Shown here: positions 18,617 through 28,479 of the stretch, in pieces
Layout: every line of letters begins with the position of its first letter
Position numbering within the stretch: position 1 is the stretch's first letter
Assembly: GCF_019565505.1 (NCBI RefSeq)
Contig: NZ_CP067378.1
Coordinates: 3,340,712-3,404,711 of the forward strand
Direction of reading: 5' to 3'
Length of the DNA stretch: 64,000 nt
Source of the DNA: Flavobacterium davisii
GTDB taxonomy: Bacteria; Bacteroidota; Bacteroidia; Flavobacteriales; Flavobacteriaceae
Translations under genes and position numbers: made by a program
The notes under the pieces: model-generated
What the model was told of the DNA's origin: nothing
The model's input: only the letters and a program-made list of their open reading frames with translations
Database searches by the model: none

Positions 18617-18708
18617 TGTTTGAAAAAAAGTTAATAAATCATAATTTGTTTGAAAAAAAGTATATATATTTGCTTGTGCTCTTTGTGAGTACATTTACAA
18701 ATGTAAAT
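18617..18708. promoter_or_regulatory. Divergent control region of a C1/Cro-like switch
   Basis: The direct repeats TGTTTGAAAAAAAGT occur at 18617-18631 and 18647-18661, exactly 30 bp apart. A rightward -7 box TATATTTG is at 18665-18672 with TTTG 16 bases upstream, inside the second repeat region. A perfect palindrome ATTTACA-AA-TGTAAAT is at 18693-18708, near the predicted start site of the rightward transcript. The repeats suit a repressor bound over the promoter, and the palindrome suits a second operator. Confidence 0.6.
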
Positions 18709-18724
18709 ATAATAAAGCAAGTTT

Positions 18725-18919
18725 ATGGGGTCGTCAATTAATTTAGGTACTAAACATCATCAAGTTCTTAGGAAAGAGTTTCAAGAGGTTTCAAGACAAA
18801 CAATTTATAGCGCTCTTAGATATTTCAATAATTCGGAAACAGCACAAAAGATACGTAACCGAGCTATAGAATTATTAGAAGAAGAAATAAAAGAGTATAA
18901 GGATTTTAATAATAAATAG
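18725..18919 (+). CDS. Small Cro-like HTH protein
   Basis: A 64-residue protein with SRQTIYSALRYFNNSETAQ followed by I-R-N-R-A-I-E-L, a helix-turn-helix pattern frequent in small regulators of Flavobacterium phages. It is divergent from the repressor-like gene at 18258-18614 and has a promoter with operator-like repeats. No integrase, structural phage gene or attachment site is seen nearby, so the element is a remnant or very small. Confidence 0.65.
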   Translation: MGSSINLGTKHHQVLRKEFQEVSRQTIYSALRYFNNSETAQKIRNRAIELLEEEIKEYKDFNNK

Positions 18920-19255
18920 TATGCTTGGATTAGTTTTAAATATTGAATAAAAGAGTAAAGTCATAAATTATGTTTTTATATATACCTTCAAATATGTTCA
19001 ACTAAAAAGTTTAATATTTATTTTGTTTCTTTATGCTATAGCGCAATTATTTAGTTTTTTTTATCGCACAGATCTAAATTGTTTTATTGTGGATTTTTAA
19101 AACTTTAACAAATATACAAGGAAGATGGGGACTTTTTTGTTATTTTTTCGTTATTAAGTTATTAAAACACAAAAAAAATATACCAAAAAGAGGTATAAAT
19201 GTTTGACTGTAGATATTTTAATCTTAAGTAGAACAGTAAACTTAAGATGAAAAAA
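18920..19255. other. Intergenic, no gene seen
   Basis: AT-rich sequence after the Cro-like gene. It includes a 9-bp hairpin (ATCTTAAGT at 19221-19229 with ACTTAAGAT at 19240-19248) next to the larger terminator hairpin. There is a weak resemblance to the cluster-flanking repeat (TTTAACAAATATAC near 19102). No ORF of interest. Confidence 0.4.
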
Positions 19256-19286
19256 GGGCTGGTTTTATAATGTTTAAAACCAGCCC
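19256..19286 (-). terminator. Leftward terminator downstream of rel
   Basis: A perfect 12-bp stem (GGGCTGGTTTTA at 19256-19267, TAAAACCAGCCC at 19275-19286). On the minus strand it is followed by TTTTTTC, as expected for a terminator. The only leftward gene upstream is rel, which ends at 19662, so about 375 bp containing a repeat element separate the gene from its terminator. Confidence 0.6.
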
Positions 19287-19329
19287 AAATGTTTTAGATT
19301 GGAGTTCTTCATTTTTTGAATTTATTTAA

Positions 19330-19503
19330 TCTCAAATGTAATATTAGAAATCTATTTTACTTTATTTTTCTTCAAGTTCAAACATGTATTCCATTTTAAT
19401 CATTAAAATAGTTCATTATTTTTTCTTTTAATTTTTTTTTAAGACTTGAATTTATTGAAAAATTTTGTTTCATAATGAAGTCTAATGTCTAATTTTTTGG
19501 TTA
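19330..19503. repeat. Intergenic TIR element, copy C (degraded ends)
   Basis: The interior TTTACTTTATTTTTCTTCAA and TTTATTGAAAAATTTTGTTT match copy A almost base for base. The right end GAAGTCTAATGTCTAA is recognisable, while the left terminal repeat is eroded to ATTAGAAATC. It lies between rel and its probable terminator. Confidence 0.65.
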
Positions 19504-19661
19504 ATAATAATTAATAAACTCAAAAAATCTTCTGTCTACTAAAACTTTATTCATTATATAATCTAAAAAATATTTTTACTAAATTTTATTTAAAAATGTA
19601 TGAGACTTGGGGATAACGAATATCATTTGGTTTGTAATAAATAGTTATTAGTTTTTTATTT

Positions 19662-21880
19662 TTAATTAGTGTATTCTCGTGTTACTTTTTCGACTCCGTC
19701 AATTCTTTTAATTCCTTCAATCATTTTTTTTAGTATGGAAATATTAGGAACTATTACCGTTATATGTCCTGTGAAGAGTCCTGCTTCTCCACTTAAAGAG
19801 ATACTTTGGATGTTTACATTTAAGTTATTAGATATAACTCTCGTTAATTCGTTAGTAAGTCCAAGGGTGTCCATTCCTGTAATTTTTAATGTAGCTTTAA
19901 AATCTTGTTGAGTAGAATCAATCCATTTTGCAGAGATAATACGATAAGCATAATGAGATTGTAAGCTGATAGCATTAGGACAATCTCTTTTGTGTACTTT
20001 AATACCTTCATTTATAGTTATAAAACCAAAAACGGGATCGCCAGATATAGGGTTGCAACAACTAGAAAGTTTATAATCTAGGCGATCTTGTTCTGTTCCA
20101 AATACAAGTAAATCATATTTTTGAGTTATTTCTTCTTTTTGAATGCTTTCTGGACTAAATGTTTGTCCTTTTTTTATTTTTCCTCTAAAGAAGTTAATGA
20201 AAGTATTGTTTTTTTGAGCAGCGTAATCTTTTAGTTGTTGATTGTCTATAGAACCAATACCTACTCGATAAAACAAGTCTAAACTCGTTTTTAATCTTAG
20301 GAAAGCTACCAGTTCATTGATTGTATTTTCATTAAAATTTATTTTTAAGTGGCGAAGTTTTCTTTCTAGTATTTCTTTGCCGTCTTCTGCAATTTTTTAG
20401 TGTTTTCATTTAAAACATTTCTAATTTTATTTTTAGCTCTTGAGGTAGTAACATAATCTAGCCATGTAACGGTTGGTTTTTGATGTTGAGAAGTAATAAT
20501 CTCTACTTGATCACCACTTTTAAGTTCATGATTTAATGGTACTAATTTACCGTTAACTCTTGTACCTCGTGTTTTGATACCTATTTCAGAATGGACTGAA
20601 AAAGCAAAATCTAGAGCAGTAGCTCCTTTTGGTAATGATTTGATTTCTCCTTTAGGGGTAAAAACATATATTTCTTTTGCGTAAAGATTCATTTTAAAAT
20701 CTTCAACAAAGTCAACGGCATTACTATCTGCATTTTCTAAAGCTTCTCTTAAGAGGTTTAACCAAGTGTCAAGACTCGTTTCTTCTGTTGCTCCTTGTTT
20801 GTATTTGTAATGTGCAGCATAGCCTTTTTCAGCAATTTCATCCATTCTTTCACTTCTGACCTGTATTTCTACCCAACGTCCTAAAGGTCCCATTACGGTT
20901 ATGTGTAGTGCTTCGTATCCAGTAGATTTGGGAGAAGAAATCCAATCTCTTAAACGGCTAGGTGAAGGGCGGTAATGATCTGTAACAATTGAATAAATTT
21001 TCCAAGCTAGGAATTTTTCATCGTGTGAATTGGATTTGTATACGATTCGTAAGGCGAATTTGTCGTATACTTCATCAAAACTTACTTTTTGTACTGCCAT
21101 TTTTCTTCGAATGGAGTAGATTGATTTAGGTCTTCCTTTTATTATGTAATCTATTCCTTCTTGATCTAATGATTTTTGTAAAACATCAGATATGCTTTTT
21201 ATATAAGCATCTTGCTCTTCTTTTGATTCTTTTATTTTACTAACAATATCGCTATATACAATGGGTTCAGTATATTTTAATCCTAAATCTTCTAGTTTAG
21301 TTTTTATATTATAAAGTCCAAGGCGATGGGCTAGGGGGGCATATATGTAAAGTGTTTCGGAAGCAATTTTTAACTGTTTGTGTTCTGCCATTGATTCCAT
21401 TGTTTGCATATTATGTAAACGGTCGGCTAGTTTAATGATAATAACTCTTACGTCATCATTGAGTGTTAAAAGCATTTTCCTGAAATTTTCAGCTTGCATT
21501 GATATGTTCATATCCTTTTTAACTTGTGAAATTTTAGTTAAGCCAGCTACTAATTGGGCTACTTTAGGATTGAATGCGTTTTCTATTTCTTCTACGGTTA
21601 TATCTGTATCTTCTACCACATCATGCAATAATGCAGCAGCTATACTTGTAGCTCCCAATCCAATTTCTCCAGCTACAATTTTGGCAACTGCTATGGGATG
21701 GAAAATATAAGCTTCACCTGATTTTCTTCTTTGATCTTGGTGAGCATCAACCGCAAAATCAAATGCTTTTCGGATCATTTTTTTGTCTTCATCACTTAAC
21801 GTTTGATAGCTTATACGAAGTAGTTCTTTATACTCTTGTGCGATTGCTTTATTTTCTTTTTCGATGTCAATTTCAACCAT
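19662..21880 (-). pseudogene. rel: RelA/SpoT family (p)ppGpp synthetase/hydrolase (frameshifted)
   Basis: A bifunctional alarmone enzyme. The start chosen is MVEIDIEKEN at 21880; the 15 residues upstream look like leader. Domains in order: HD hydrolase (FHPIAVAKIVA, LLHDVVEDT, KLADRLHNM), synthetase (GRPKSIYSIRRKM, SPKSTGYEALH), TGS (EIYVFTPKGEIKSLPKG), a zinc-finger/ACT tail (D-Y-K-L-S-S-C-C-N-P-I-S-G-D and C-terminal ACT). The frame breaks at T6 20393-20398; one more base restores KKIAEDGKEIL and a 739-residue protein, normal for Rel. A true break would leave the catalytic domains but remove the regulatory end. I favour a consensus error. Confidence 0.93.
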
Positions 21881-22216
21881 TACTTTTGGGGTATATATGT
21901 TGCCTAAATTTAATAAAAAAAACAATTATATGAGAAAAAATGTTATTTATTTTTTTAAAAAACAGAAAAAATAACAATATTTATAACTAAAAATTAAATA
22001 GGTAACTTTTCACTAGATTTTATGTTAGGTTTTATTGGAAAATATTTTTTTTAAAAAATCAATTATAGTCTGATGTTAATAGGAGTGTTTAATTTTTTAA
22101 AAGGGTTGTAAAATATAAATGTGTAATAATGATTTTAAGTTGATTGATAAAAAATTTTTAAAGTATAATTTAATACCAATTATTATTAAGATATAATTTT
22201 GGCTGAAATGTAAAAA
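21881..22216. other. Upstream region of rel, no gene seen
   Basis: AT-rich intergenic DNA carrying the rel promoter region on the minus strand. I could not place a convincing -33/-7 pair. Confidence 0.35.
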
Positions 22217-22234
22217 GGCTTCCATTTGGAAGCC
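22217..22234 (-). terminator. Leftward terminator downstream of the DUF937 gene
   Basis: A 7-bp GC-rich stem GGCTTCC-ATTT-GGAAGCC. On the minus strand it is followed by TTTTTA. The DUF937 gene ends at 22459, and a repeat copy lies between gene and terminator, the same arrangement as at rel. Confidence 0.55.
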
Positions 22235-22298
22235 CTTTGATACAAATCAATGATCAAACACCATGTTGTCTCATATAGAATAATTTTAGATACGTTAG

Positions 22299-22444
22299 AT
22301 AGAATTACGCATTAGAAAAATAAATTTTATAACTTATTGAAATAAAATGGTTTAGGTGTCTGGTGATTTTAATTCTTAATTTTGTATGGTTTTGATAATT
22401 AATAAAATGTGTTTTTTTAAATCTCTAACGCGTAATCAGGATTT
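22299..22444. repeat. Intergenic TIR element, copy D (shorter, different interior)
   Basis: The left end ATAGAATTACGCATTAGA and right end CTAACGCGTAATCAGGATTT are inverted copies of the family terminal repeat. The 100-odd bases inside do not match copies A-C, so this may be a different subfamily or a rearranged copy. Confidence 0.6.
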
Positions 22445-22458
22445 AAATAACATAATTA

Positions 22459-23061
22459 TTATTTACCAAAAAGCTTTCCTAATAATCCACTTATACCTCC
22501 TTTTTTATTAGCCACAGCCATAGCATCGTTAATACTTAATTTACCGTCACCATCTTGGTCTAACATAGATGTAATGGATGAATTTTTCCCTAATATATTT
22601 TCTAATAAACCTACTAAATCAGTACCATTTTGTATATTGGCTGATTTTGCTTTACCTGCTAAGAAAGACATTAATAAAGGGGCTGCCATTTGTAAAATAG
22701 AGTTAATTTTGTCTGTTGCAATACCCGTGGACAAACTTATGTTTTTTTCTAAAAGTGATTGGTTATTGCCTAAAATATGCTTTAATATTTTTGATCCATC
22801 TTGCGTTTCTATTCCATCATTAACCAAACTTTTAGGATTCTCTAATGAATTACTATTTTGTTTGTCGTTTAGTAATGCTCCTAATAAACCTGTAGCATCA
22901 GTTTCAGTACTTAAATTATTTTGCATTGCATTGACTAGCAGAGGTAATGCAGAATTTAATACATTTGTTGTTTCCCCTTCAGATGTACCTACTTTATTAC
23001 TTATATTTTCAATAATTTGTTTTCCTACTCCGTTATTGATTAAATCTAAAATTCCTGACAT
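22459..23061 (-). CDS. DUF937 domain protein with EF-hand-like loop
   Basis: A 200-residue helical protein of the DUF937/YidB-like type (MSGILDLINNGVGKQIIENI, repeated L-L-M-S-F-L-A-G-K). Near the C-terminus DQDGDGKLSINDA (about residues 168-180) fits a calcium-binding EF-hand or dockerin loop. It ends G-G-I-S-G-L-L-G-K-L-F-G-K. There is no signal peptide. The role is not known; homologues are abundant, small and soluble. It lies downstream of serA in the leftward series. Confidence 0.85.
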   Translation of the reverse strand: MSGILDLINNGVGKQIIENISNKVGTSEGETTNVLNSALPLLVNAMQNNLSTETDATGLLGALLNDKQNSNSLENPKSLVNDGIETQDGSKILKHILGNNQSLLEKNISLSTGIATDKINSILQMAAPLLMSFLAGKAKSANIQNGTDLVGLLENILGKNSSITSMLDQDGDGKLSINDAMAVANKKGGISGLLGKLFGK

Positions 23062-23114
23062 TTTTATTTGTTTTTTGATTACAATATAAAAATAATAATT
23101 AAAATGGATATATT

Positions 23115-24053
23115 TTATATATATAAATCAATAATTTTATGAGCCATTTCCATGCTCATTTTTTCTAAAATTTCAGAAGTAGTGCCTCCAATATGTGGTG
23201 TTAATGAAATATCAGGATGCATTAATAATTGTACGGCGGGATTAGGTTCTCCTTGGAAAACATCTAAACCAGCAAAGCTGATTTTTTTGTTTTCTAAATA
23301 GTTAATTAAATCTACTTCATTAATCAATTCCCCTTTGGAACAATTAATGATACCTACACCTTGTTTCATTTTTTTCAAATTCGGTAGCGGTTAAGAGATA
23401 GTTATTTTGCTCTGGCACATGTAAAGAGATGAAATCGGCCAAAGGGAGTATGTTTTCTAGAGGCATTACATCAATTGGAATTGTTATTTTTTGTCCTGAG
23501 AAAAATTCAAATTCAATAGGTATTTGTTTTGTTTCTTTAGCTGTAGCAATAACTTTCATTCCTAATCCTAGTGCTTTTTGAGCTACAGCCTTACCAATTT
23601 TTCCTAGTCCAATGATTGCTAAAGTTTTTCCTTTTAATTCTAACCCGTTACCATATACTTTTTTTAATTCATGAAAATGAGTATCGCCTTCTAGTGGCAT
23701 ATTTCTATTGGAATCATGTAAATAACGAGCACCCGAAATAAGATGTCCTATTGCTAGTTCTGCAACAGCATTTACAGGGGCATTTGGTGTATTTAAAAAA
23801 ATTATAGTATCTGGAAGGTTAGGAGTAATCATTTCAATACCTAATTTGCCGATTACTTTTATATTAGAACAAGTATCGATAATGGATTGGTTGATTTTTG
23901 TAGCATTCTGTATAATAAGTATTTCTATTTGATTATTATTAATATAATTACTTAACTGTTCTTGTGCTACTTTGGTAGTCAATACTTCAAAACCATTTTT
24001 TTTAATAAGGAAATGGCTTGACTAGATAAACCATCATTGGCTAATATTTTCAT
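23115..24053 (-). pseudogene. serA: D-3-phosphoglycerate dehydrogenase, short form (two frame breaks)
   Basis: First enzyme of serine synthesis, oxidising 3-phosphoglycerate with NAD. The ATG at 24053 gives MKILANDGLSSQA. The Rossmann motif is ALAIIGLGKIGKAVAQK-like (T-L-A-I-I-G-L-G-K-I-G-K-A), later S-L-H-V-P-E and H-I-G-G-T-T (catalytic His). It lacks the C-terminal ACT domain, as in many flavobacterial enzymes. T8 at 23996-24003 is one base short and T7 at 23369-23375 one base long. Corrected length is 312 residues. It follows serC in the same direction 15 bases away, so serine synthesis is one operon. Confidence 0.9.
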
Positions 24054-24068
24054 TTATAAAGGTTGTTT

Positions 24069-25139
24069 TTAAACTAAATTTTCTAATTCTTTCATTACAT
24101 TCACCAAGATTTGAACGCTATCTAATGGTAAAGCATTATAAAGAGAGGCTCTATAGCCGCCAACAGAACGATGACCTTTTAATCCTGAAATACCTGATTT
24201 TTCCCAAAGTTGATCAAATAGTGTTTCATGTTTTGTGTTTTTTAGTGTAAATGTAGCATTCATTAAACTTCTGTCTTCAATAACAGCAGTTCCTTCGAAT
24301 AAAGGATTTCGATCTATTTCATTGTATAATAAATTGGCTTTTTCATTGTTTATTTTTTTCAATAGTATGAATTCCGCCCATCTTTTTTAACCATTGTAAT
24401 GTTAGTAAGGAGGTATAGATAGAAAAAACGGGAGGAGTATTATACATGCTTTCTTTAGCAATGTGGAGTTGGTAGTCTAGCATAGATGGAATAACACGCC
24501 CTGTTTTTCCTAATATTTCTTCTTTTACAACAACTAGAGTTACGCCAGCAGGTCCCATGTTTTTTTGAGCACCGGCATAAATTAGATCAAATTTGCTAAA
24601 ATCTAATTTTCTTGAAAAAATATCTGAACTCATATCACAAACCATGATACTATTGGTTTCAGGAAATGATTTCATTTGAGTTCCATAAATAGTGTTGTTG
24701 CTGGTGCAATGAAAATAATCTAAATCATTGGGTATATTATAATCTTTAGGAATGTGATTAAAATGTTCCTTTTTGAAGAGGCTAAAATAAGGGTTTCACC
24801 AAAAAGAGTTGCCTCTTTAATTGCTCCACTTGCCCAAGTACCTGTTTCTAAGTAACCTGCTTTCCCATTTACTTTCATTAAATTATAAGGAACCATTAAA
24901 AATTCCAGACTTGCTCCTCCATGCAAAAAAAGAGCTTGATAACCTTTGTTTTGTAAGTCTAAAAGTTCAAGTGCTAAAGAACGCGCTTCTTCTATAACAG
25001 CCACAAACGCATCACTACGATGTGAAATTTCTAGAAGAGATAATCCCATACCATTGAAATCTAAAATAGCTTTTGCAGATTGGTTAAATACTTCTTGAGG
25101 TAAAATACAAGGGCCTGCACTATAATTGTGTTTTTTCAT
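24069..25139 (-). pseudogene. serC: Phosphoserine aminotransferase (two frame breaks)
   Basis: A PLP enzyme converting 3-phosphohydroxypyruvate to phosphoserine. The family start [14 protein letters not shown] is at 25139. Further motifs: [20 protein letters not shown], and YAGAQKNMGPAGVT with the PLP lysine. T5 24770-24774 is one base short (restores [15 protein letters not shown]) and T7 24353-24359 one base long (restores IEKINNEKANLLYNEIDR). The corrected protein has 356 residues. An in-frame ATG at 25271 would add 44 residues ([12 protein letters not shown] onward) not typical of SerC; that segment may be an extension or a remnant. Confidence 0.93.
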
Positions 25140-25273
25140 AGTTTGCTTATTATTAGATTTAACATATAATCGATTGGCATTAACACGAGCTTCTAAGTTA
25201 AAGCGAGGTTCGTGTACATGAGTTTCTTTTTCTTTTTGTCCTTTTATAATATCTGAAAATTTGATACTCATTT

Positions 25274-26332
25274 TTATAATGAATTTAAAAAAGCAATAGT
25301 ATCAATATTATCTGCATAATCCCAAAGTTTTGGTTTTTGTGTTTGGCCAAAGGGAATACTGTTTTCTGTTAATTGGTTTGAAACAATACATTGGATGAGA
25401 TCTTTATCGTTAATAAGACGATTTTTAACGTCTTCTATATTATCATAATATTCATAGAATAATGAAGAAATAGGAGAAGCGTAACTATTATCTTCTTTTA
25501 TTGTTAAGAACTCATTGTCTAGTATATTAAATAAACTCATTAAAAAAACGGCTTTGTTGTAGTCGTAATTATTAGCATATTTTTCATAATGAATAATATC
25601 ACCATAAGGATAAATAGCTTCAAAAAATAATTTGAAATCATAATTTTTAGGAACAAAAATTTTGGAAACATTACGGCAACCTAAACCAAAATATCTAAAA
25701 ATATCATCACCTAACAAAAATAAATCTTCTTTACTTTCAGTACCATCTAATAAGGCTACAGAGTTTCTATTTTTGCGTATAATAGCAGGTTTATTCCTAA
25801 AATAGTATTCAAAATAACGAGCTGTATTATTGCTTCCTGTAGCAATTACGGCATCAAAATTTTCTAATTTTTCTTCTGTAAAAAAAATTCTTTCTTCAAG
25901 TTTAGGCTCTATTTTTTTTAAATATTTAGCTAAAAAAGGGAGTAACTTTTGATCATTAGATGATAACTTAGCTAATACCTTATTTCCACTTACTAAAACA
26001 GATATAAAATCATGAAATCCTACTAAAGGTATGTTGCCTGCTAAAACAAGAGCAATTGTTTTAGGTGATGTTTCGTTGTAAGTATAAGGGCTTAGCCATT
26101 TAATCAGATTTTTTTCTGTTAAAGCTTCTGTCCAAGATTGAATTGAAAAATAAACTTGTTCAGTTGTAAACCATCCATTATGTGCTTTTGATATTTGTAT
26201 AAGTTCAGCAAATGAGTCAAAAAAAAGTTCGTTGTAGGCTATTTGATTATTTACTAAATTGCCTTGTGGAGTAAATTGTTTTAGAAAATTTCCTAGTTTA
26301 GAAAATGCAATAATAATTTCTTTTTGTGACAT
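25274..26332 (-). CDS. Acyl-CoA reductase, LuxC-like
   Basis: A 352-residue protein of the aldehyde-dehydrogenase fold that reduces acyl-CoA or acyl-enzyme to aldehyde with NADPH. Seen: [37 protein letters not shown], and the catalytic region [12 protein letters not shown] with Cys. The frame is intact. Its start is 41 bases from a minus-strand -7 box TATTTTTG (26373-26380). It is the first gene of the leftward serC-serA series. A LuxE-like acyl ligase at 47.6 kb could supply its acyl substrate. The physiological aldehyde is unknown. Confidence 0.88.
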   Translation of the reverse strand: MSQKEIIIAFSKLGNFLKQFTPQGNLVNNQIAYNELFFDSFAELIQISKAHNGWFTTEQVYFSIQSWTEALTEKNLIKWLSPYTYNETSPKTIALVLAGNIPLVGFHDFISVLVSGNKVLAKLSSNDQKLLPFLAKYLKKIEPKLEERIFFTEEKLENFDAVIATGSNNTARYFEYYFRNKPAIIRKNRNSVALLDGTESKEDLFLLGDDIFRYFGLGCRNVSKIFVPKNYDFKLFFEAIYPYGDIIHYEKYANNYDYNKAVFLMSLFNILDNEFLTIKEDNSYASPISSLFYEYYDNIEDVKNRLINDKDLIQCIVSNQLTENSIPFGQTQKPKLWDYADNIDTIAFLNSL

Positions 26333-26362
26333 AGGTTACTTGCTTATATATGGTTTAGGTTG

Positions 26363-26380
26363 TATTTTTGTACAAAAATA
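26363..26380. promoter_or_regulatory. Palindromic divergent -7 boxes, TATTTTTG-TA-CAAAAATA
   Basis: The 18-bp palindrome places a TAnnTTTG box on each strand back to back (plus 26363-26370, minus 26373-26380). It could drive the acyl-CoA reductase leftward and ferredoxin rightward from overlapping promoters, so both could not be used at once. Confidence 0.5.
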
Positions 26381-26456
26381 AGATATTTAGCTTTAGACTG
26401 TATGTACTTCCTCTAAAGCTTTTAAAATAGTTGAACGCTTATAGCTTAGGGCTTGA

Positions 26457-26824
<368 letters not shown>

Positions 26825-26844
26825 TTTTTTCTTTTAAAGAAAAC

Positions 26845-26876
26845 AAAAAGCTGTTCGTAAATGAACAGCTTTTTTT
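26845..26876 (+). terminator. Terminator of the ferredoxin gene
   Basis: A 12-bp stem AAAAAGCTGTTC / GAACAGCTTTTT with a six-base loop and T run, 20 bases after the stop. Confidence 0.85.
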
Positions 26877-27035
26877 ATATTTTTTTACGAATATCGGAAA
26901 GATTTCTTTTATATGATATTGATTCTTTTTTTTTATGTAAACATAAGGAAATAAGTAGGGTGTGCTATTTTTTTAAAAAAAATTAATTGTAATTTTAGAA
27001 TCACAAATAAAGAGTTTAATTTATTTTTAAAAGAT

Positions 27036-27747
27036 ATGCTTCACAGCGAAAAACAATCTCAAGAAAAAGGATTTTTGATTTTATTTTTTATAATTGGATT
27101 ATTTGAAGTTATAGCCGAATATTTCAATCAAATTTTAATGATATATATATTAAAACCTTTATTGATGCCTATCATGATGTTCATGTACTGGAAGGTTTCT
27201 TATGAGCGGAATATTTATTTTTTGTTATCTCTGTTTTTTCTCTTAATTGCTAATATCCTTTTTGTTTCAAGAACTTTTAATAGTGCTGTAATAGCTTCTG
27301 TTTTCTTTTTTATATATAGAGGTCTTGTAATATACTTGGTAATTCAAGATCAGCCAATCAAAAAAAAAGTTACCCGTTGTAATAGGGAGTCTTCCTTTTT
27401 ACGGCATTTGGGTATTTAACTTTTTTAACTAAAAATGAATTAGATAAAGGTATCTATATTTATTTGATACAAGTGTTGTTTCTTTCTTTTTAGGAGGATT
27501 AGCTCTTTCAAATTATATGATTAATGAATGTAGAAAGAATTTTTGGCTTCTAATTAATGCTGTTTTCTTTGCAATTATTCAGTTTCTTTTAGTGCTGAAG
27601 CTTTTTTATTTGTCAACAGTAATTTTTCCTGCTATATCTATGTTGTTGTATTTATTTGCTCAATTTGCATTATATAAATATATGTTAGAAAGAGAAAAAG
27701 GATGTAATGAATCTAAAGATTATTTTTTGTTAGACGACGTAGAATAA
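27036..27747 (+). pseudogene. YhhN/lysoplasmalogenase-like membrane protein (three frame breaks)
   Basis: A polytopic inner-membrane protein. The N-terminal ILKPLLMPIMMFMYW is the signature of YhhN family proteins (TMEM86/lysoplasmalogenase), followed by a helix series. Restored segments read KKLPVVIGSLPFYGIWVF, then LTKNELDKGIYIY and FLSFLGGLALSNYM. Breaks: one extra A in A9 27360-27368, one extra T in T6 27421-27426, and one missing T in the run near 27490. The corrected length is 236 residues, fitting the family. The conserved catalytic acids of the family are hard to place after so many breaks, so activity is not claimed. Confidence 0.6.
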
Positions 27748-28046
27748 GATTTAAAATCAATATACAGGTTGCCAAAAAAAGTATTAAAACCTTTATTAAT
27801 TATGATAAAAAGTGGTAGATACCTTTATTATTTTTATGTTGTATATTTAAATTAGGTTGTCTAGACTTTTAGGATGTCTTTTTTTAGGTAGTAGAGACTT
27901 TTCGAAAAACAAGAATAATATTTTGAAATATCTTATATTCTTTATTGCTAAATCTGGATACTTTTTCCTTGCTTCTAAAAAGAAGTAATTAAATAAAGTA
28001 AATTGTGTTTTTTGAAAAATCTCTGTATGTATGTTTTAAGAAATAG

Positions 28047-28367
28047 TTATTTGTCTTTTAATTGATCTACAGGACCATCCCATTCTGAAAAACCTCCAAT
28101 TAGATTATAAGTTATGTTAAATCCCATTTGATTCATTATCTCGCATGCTTGAGCACTACGCCCTCCTGCTTTACAATAAACATAATAATTTTTATTTTTA
28201 TCTAATTCATCTACTTGATAAATAAAGCCTTGACCTTTATAAATGTCAATATTAATAGCATTGGGAATGATGCCATTTGAGCATTCATCAGCTGTACGTA
28301 CATCTAATACTACTGCATTATCATCCTGTTGCAACTTAGTCCACCAATCTTCTTGTGTTAAATTCAT
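28047..28367 (-). CDS. Rhodanese-like domain protein
   Basis: A 106-residue single-domain sulfurtransferase-like protein, cytoplasmic. The start MNLTQEDWW at 28367 is preferred over an ATG six codons upstream. VLDVRTADE marks the first conserved part, and Y-C-K-A-G-G-R-S holds the active-site Cys65 with a standard rhodanese loop. The frame is intact. It stands alone. Its substrate is not predictable from the sequence. Confidence 0.88.
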   Translation of the reverse strand: MNLTQEDWWTKLQQDDNAVVLDVRTADECSNGIIPNAINIDIYKGQGFIYQVDELDKNKNYYVYCKAGGRSAQACEIMNQMGFNITYNLIGGFSEWDGPVDQLKDK

Positions 28368-28479
28368 AATCTTTATTTTTACCAAATTTAAAAAAAGATC
28401 TGTAAAAATTTAATTTTAAAATAAAAAAATCTTAAGATTGTTTATTTTGAAAAAAATCGATTGTTTAATCTTAAATTTA

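Noticed and set aside
22574..23089. Rightward 171-codon frame opposite DUF937
   Set aside because: The leftward frame encodes a recognised family and codon use; the opposite frame has no motif.
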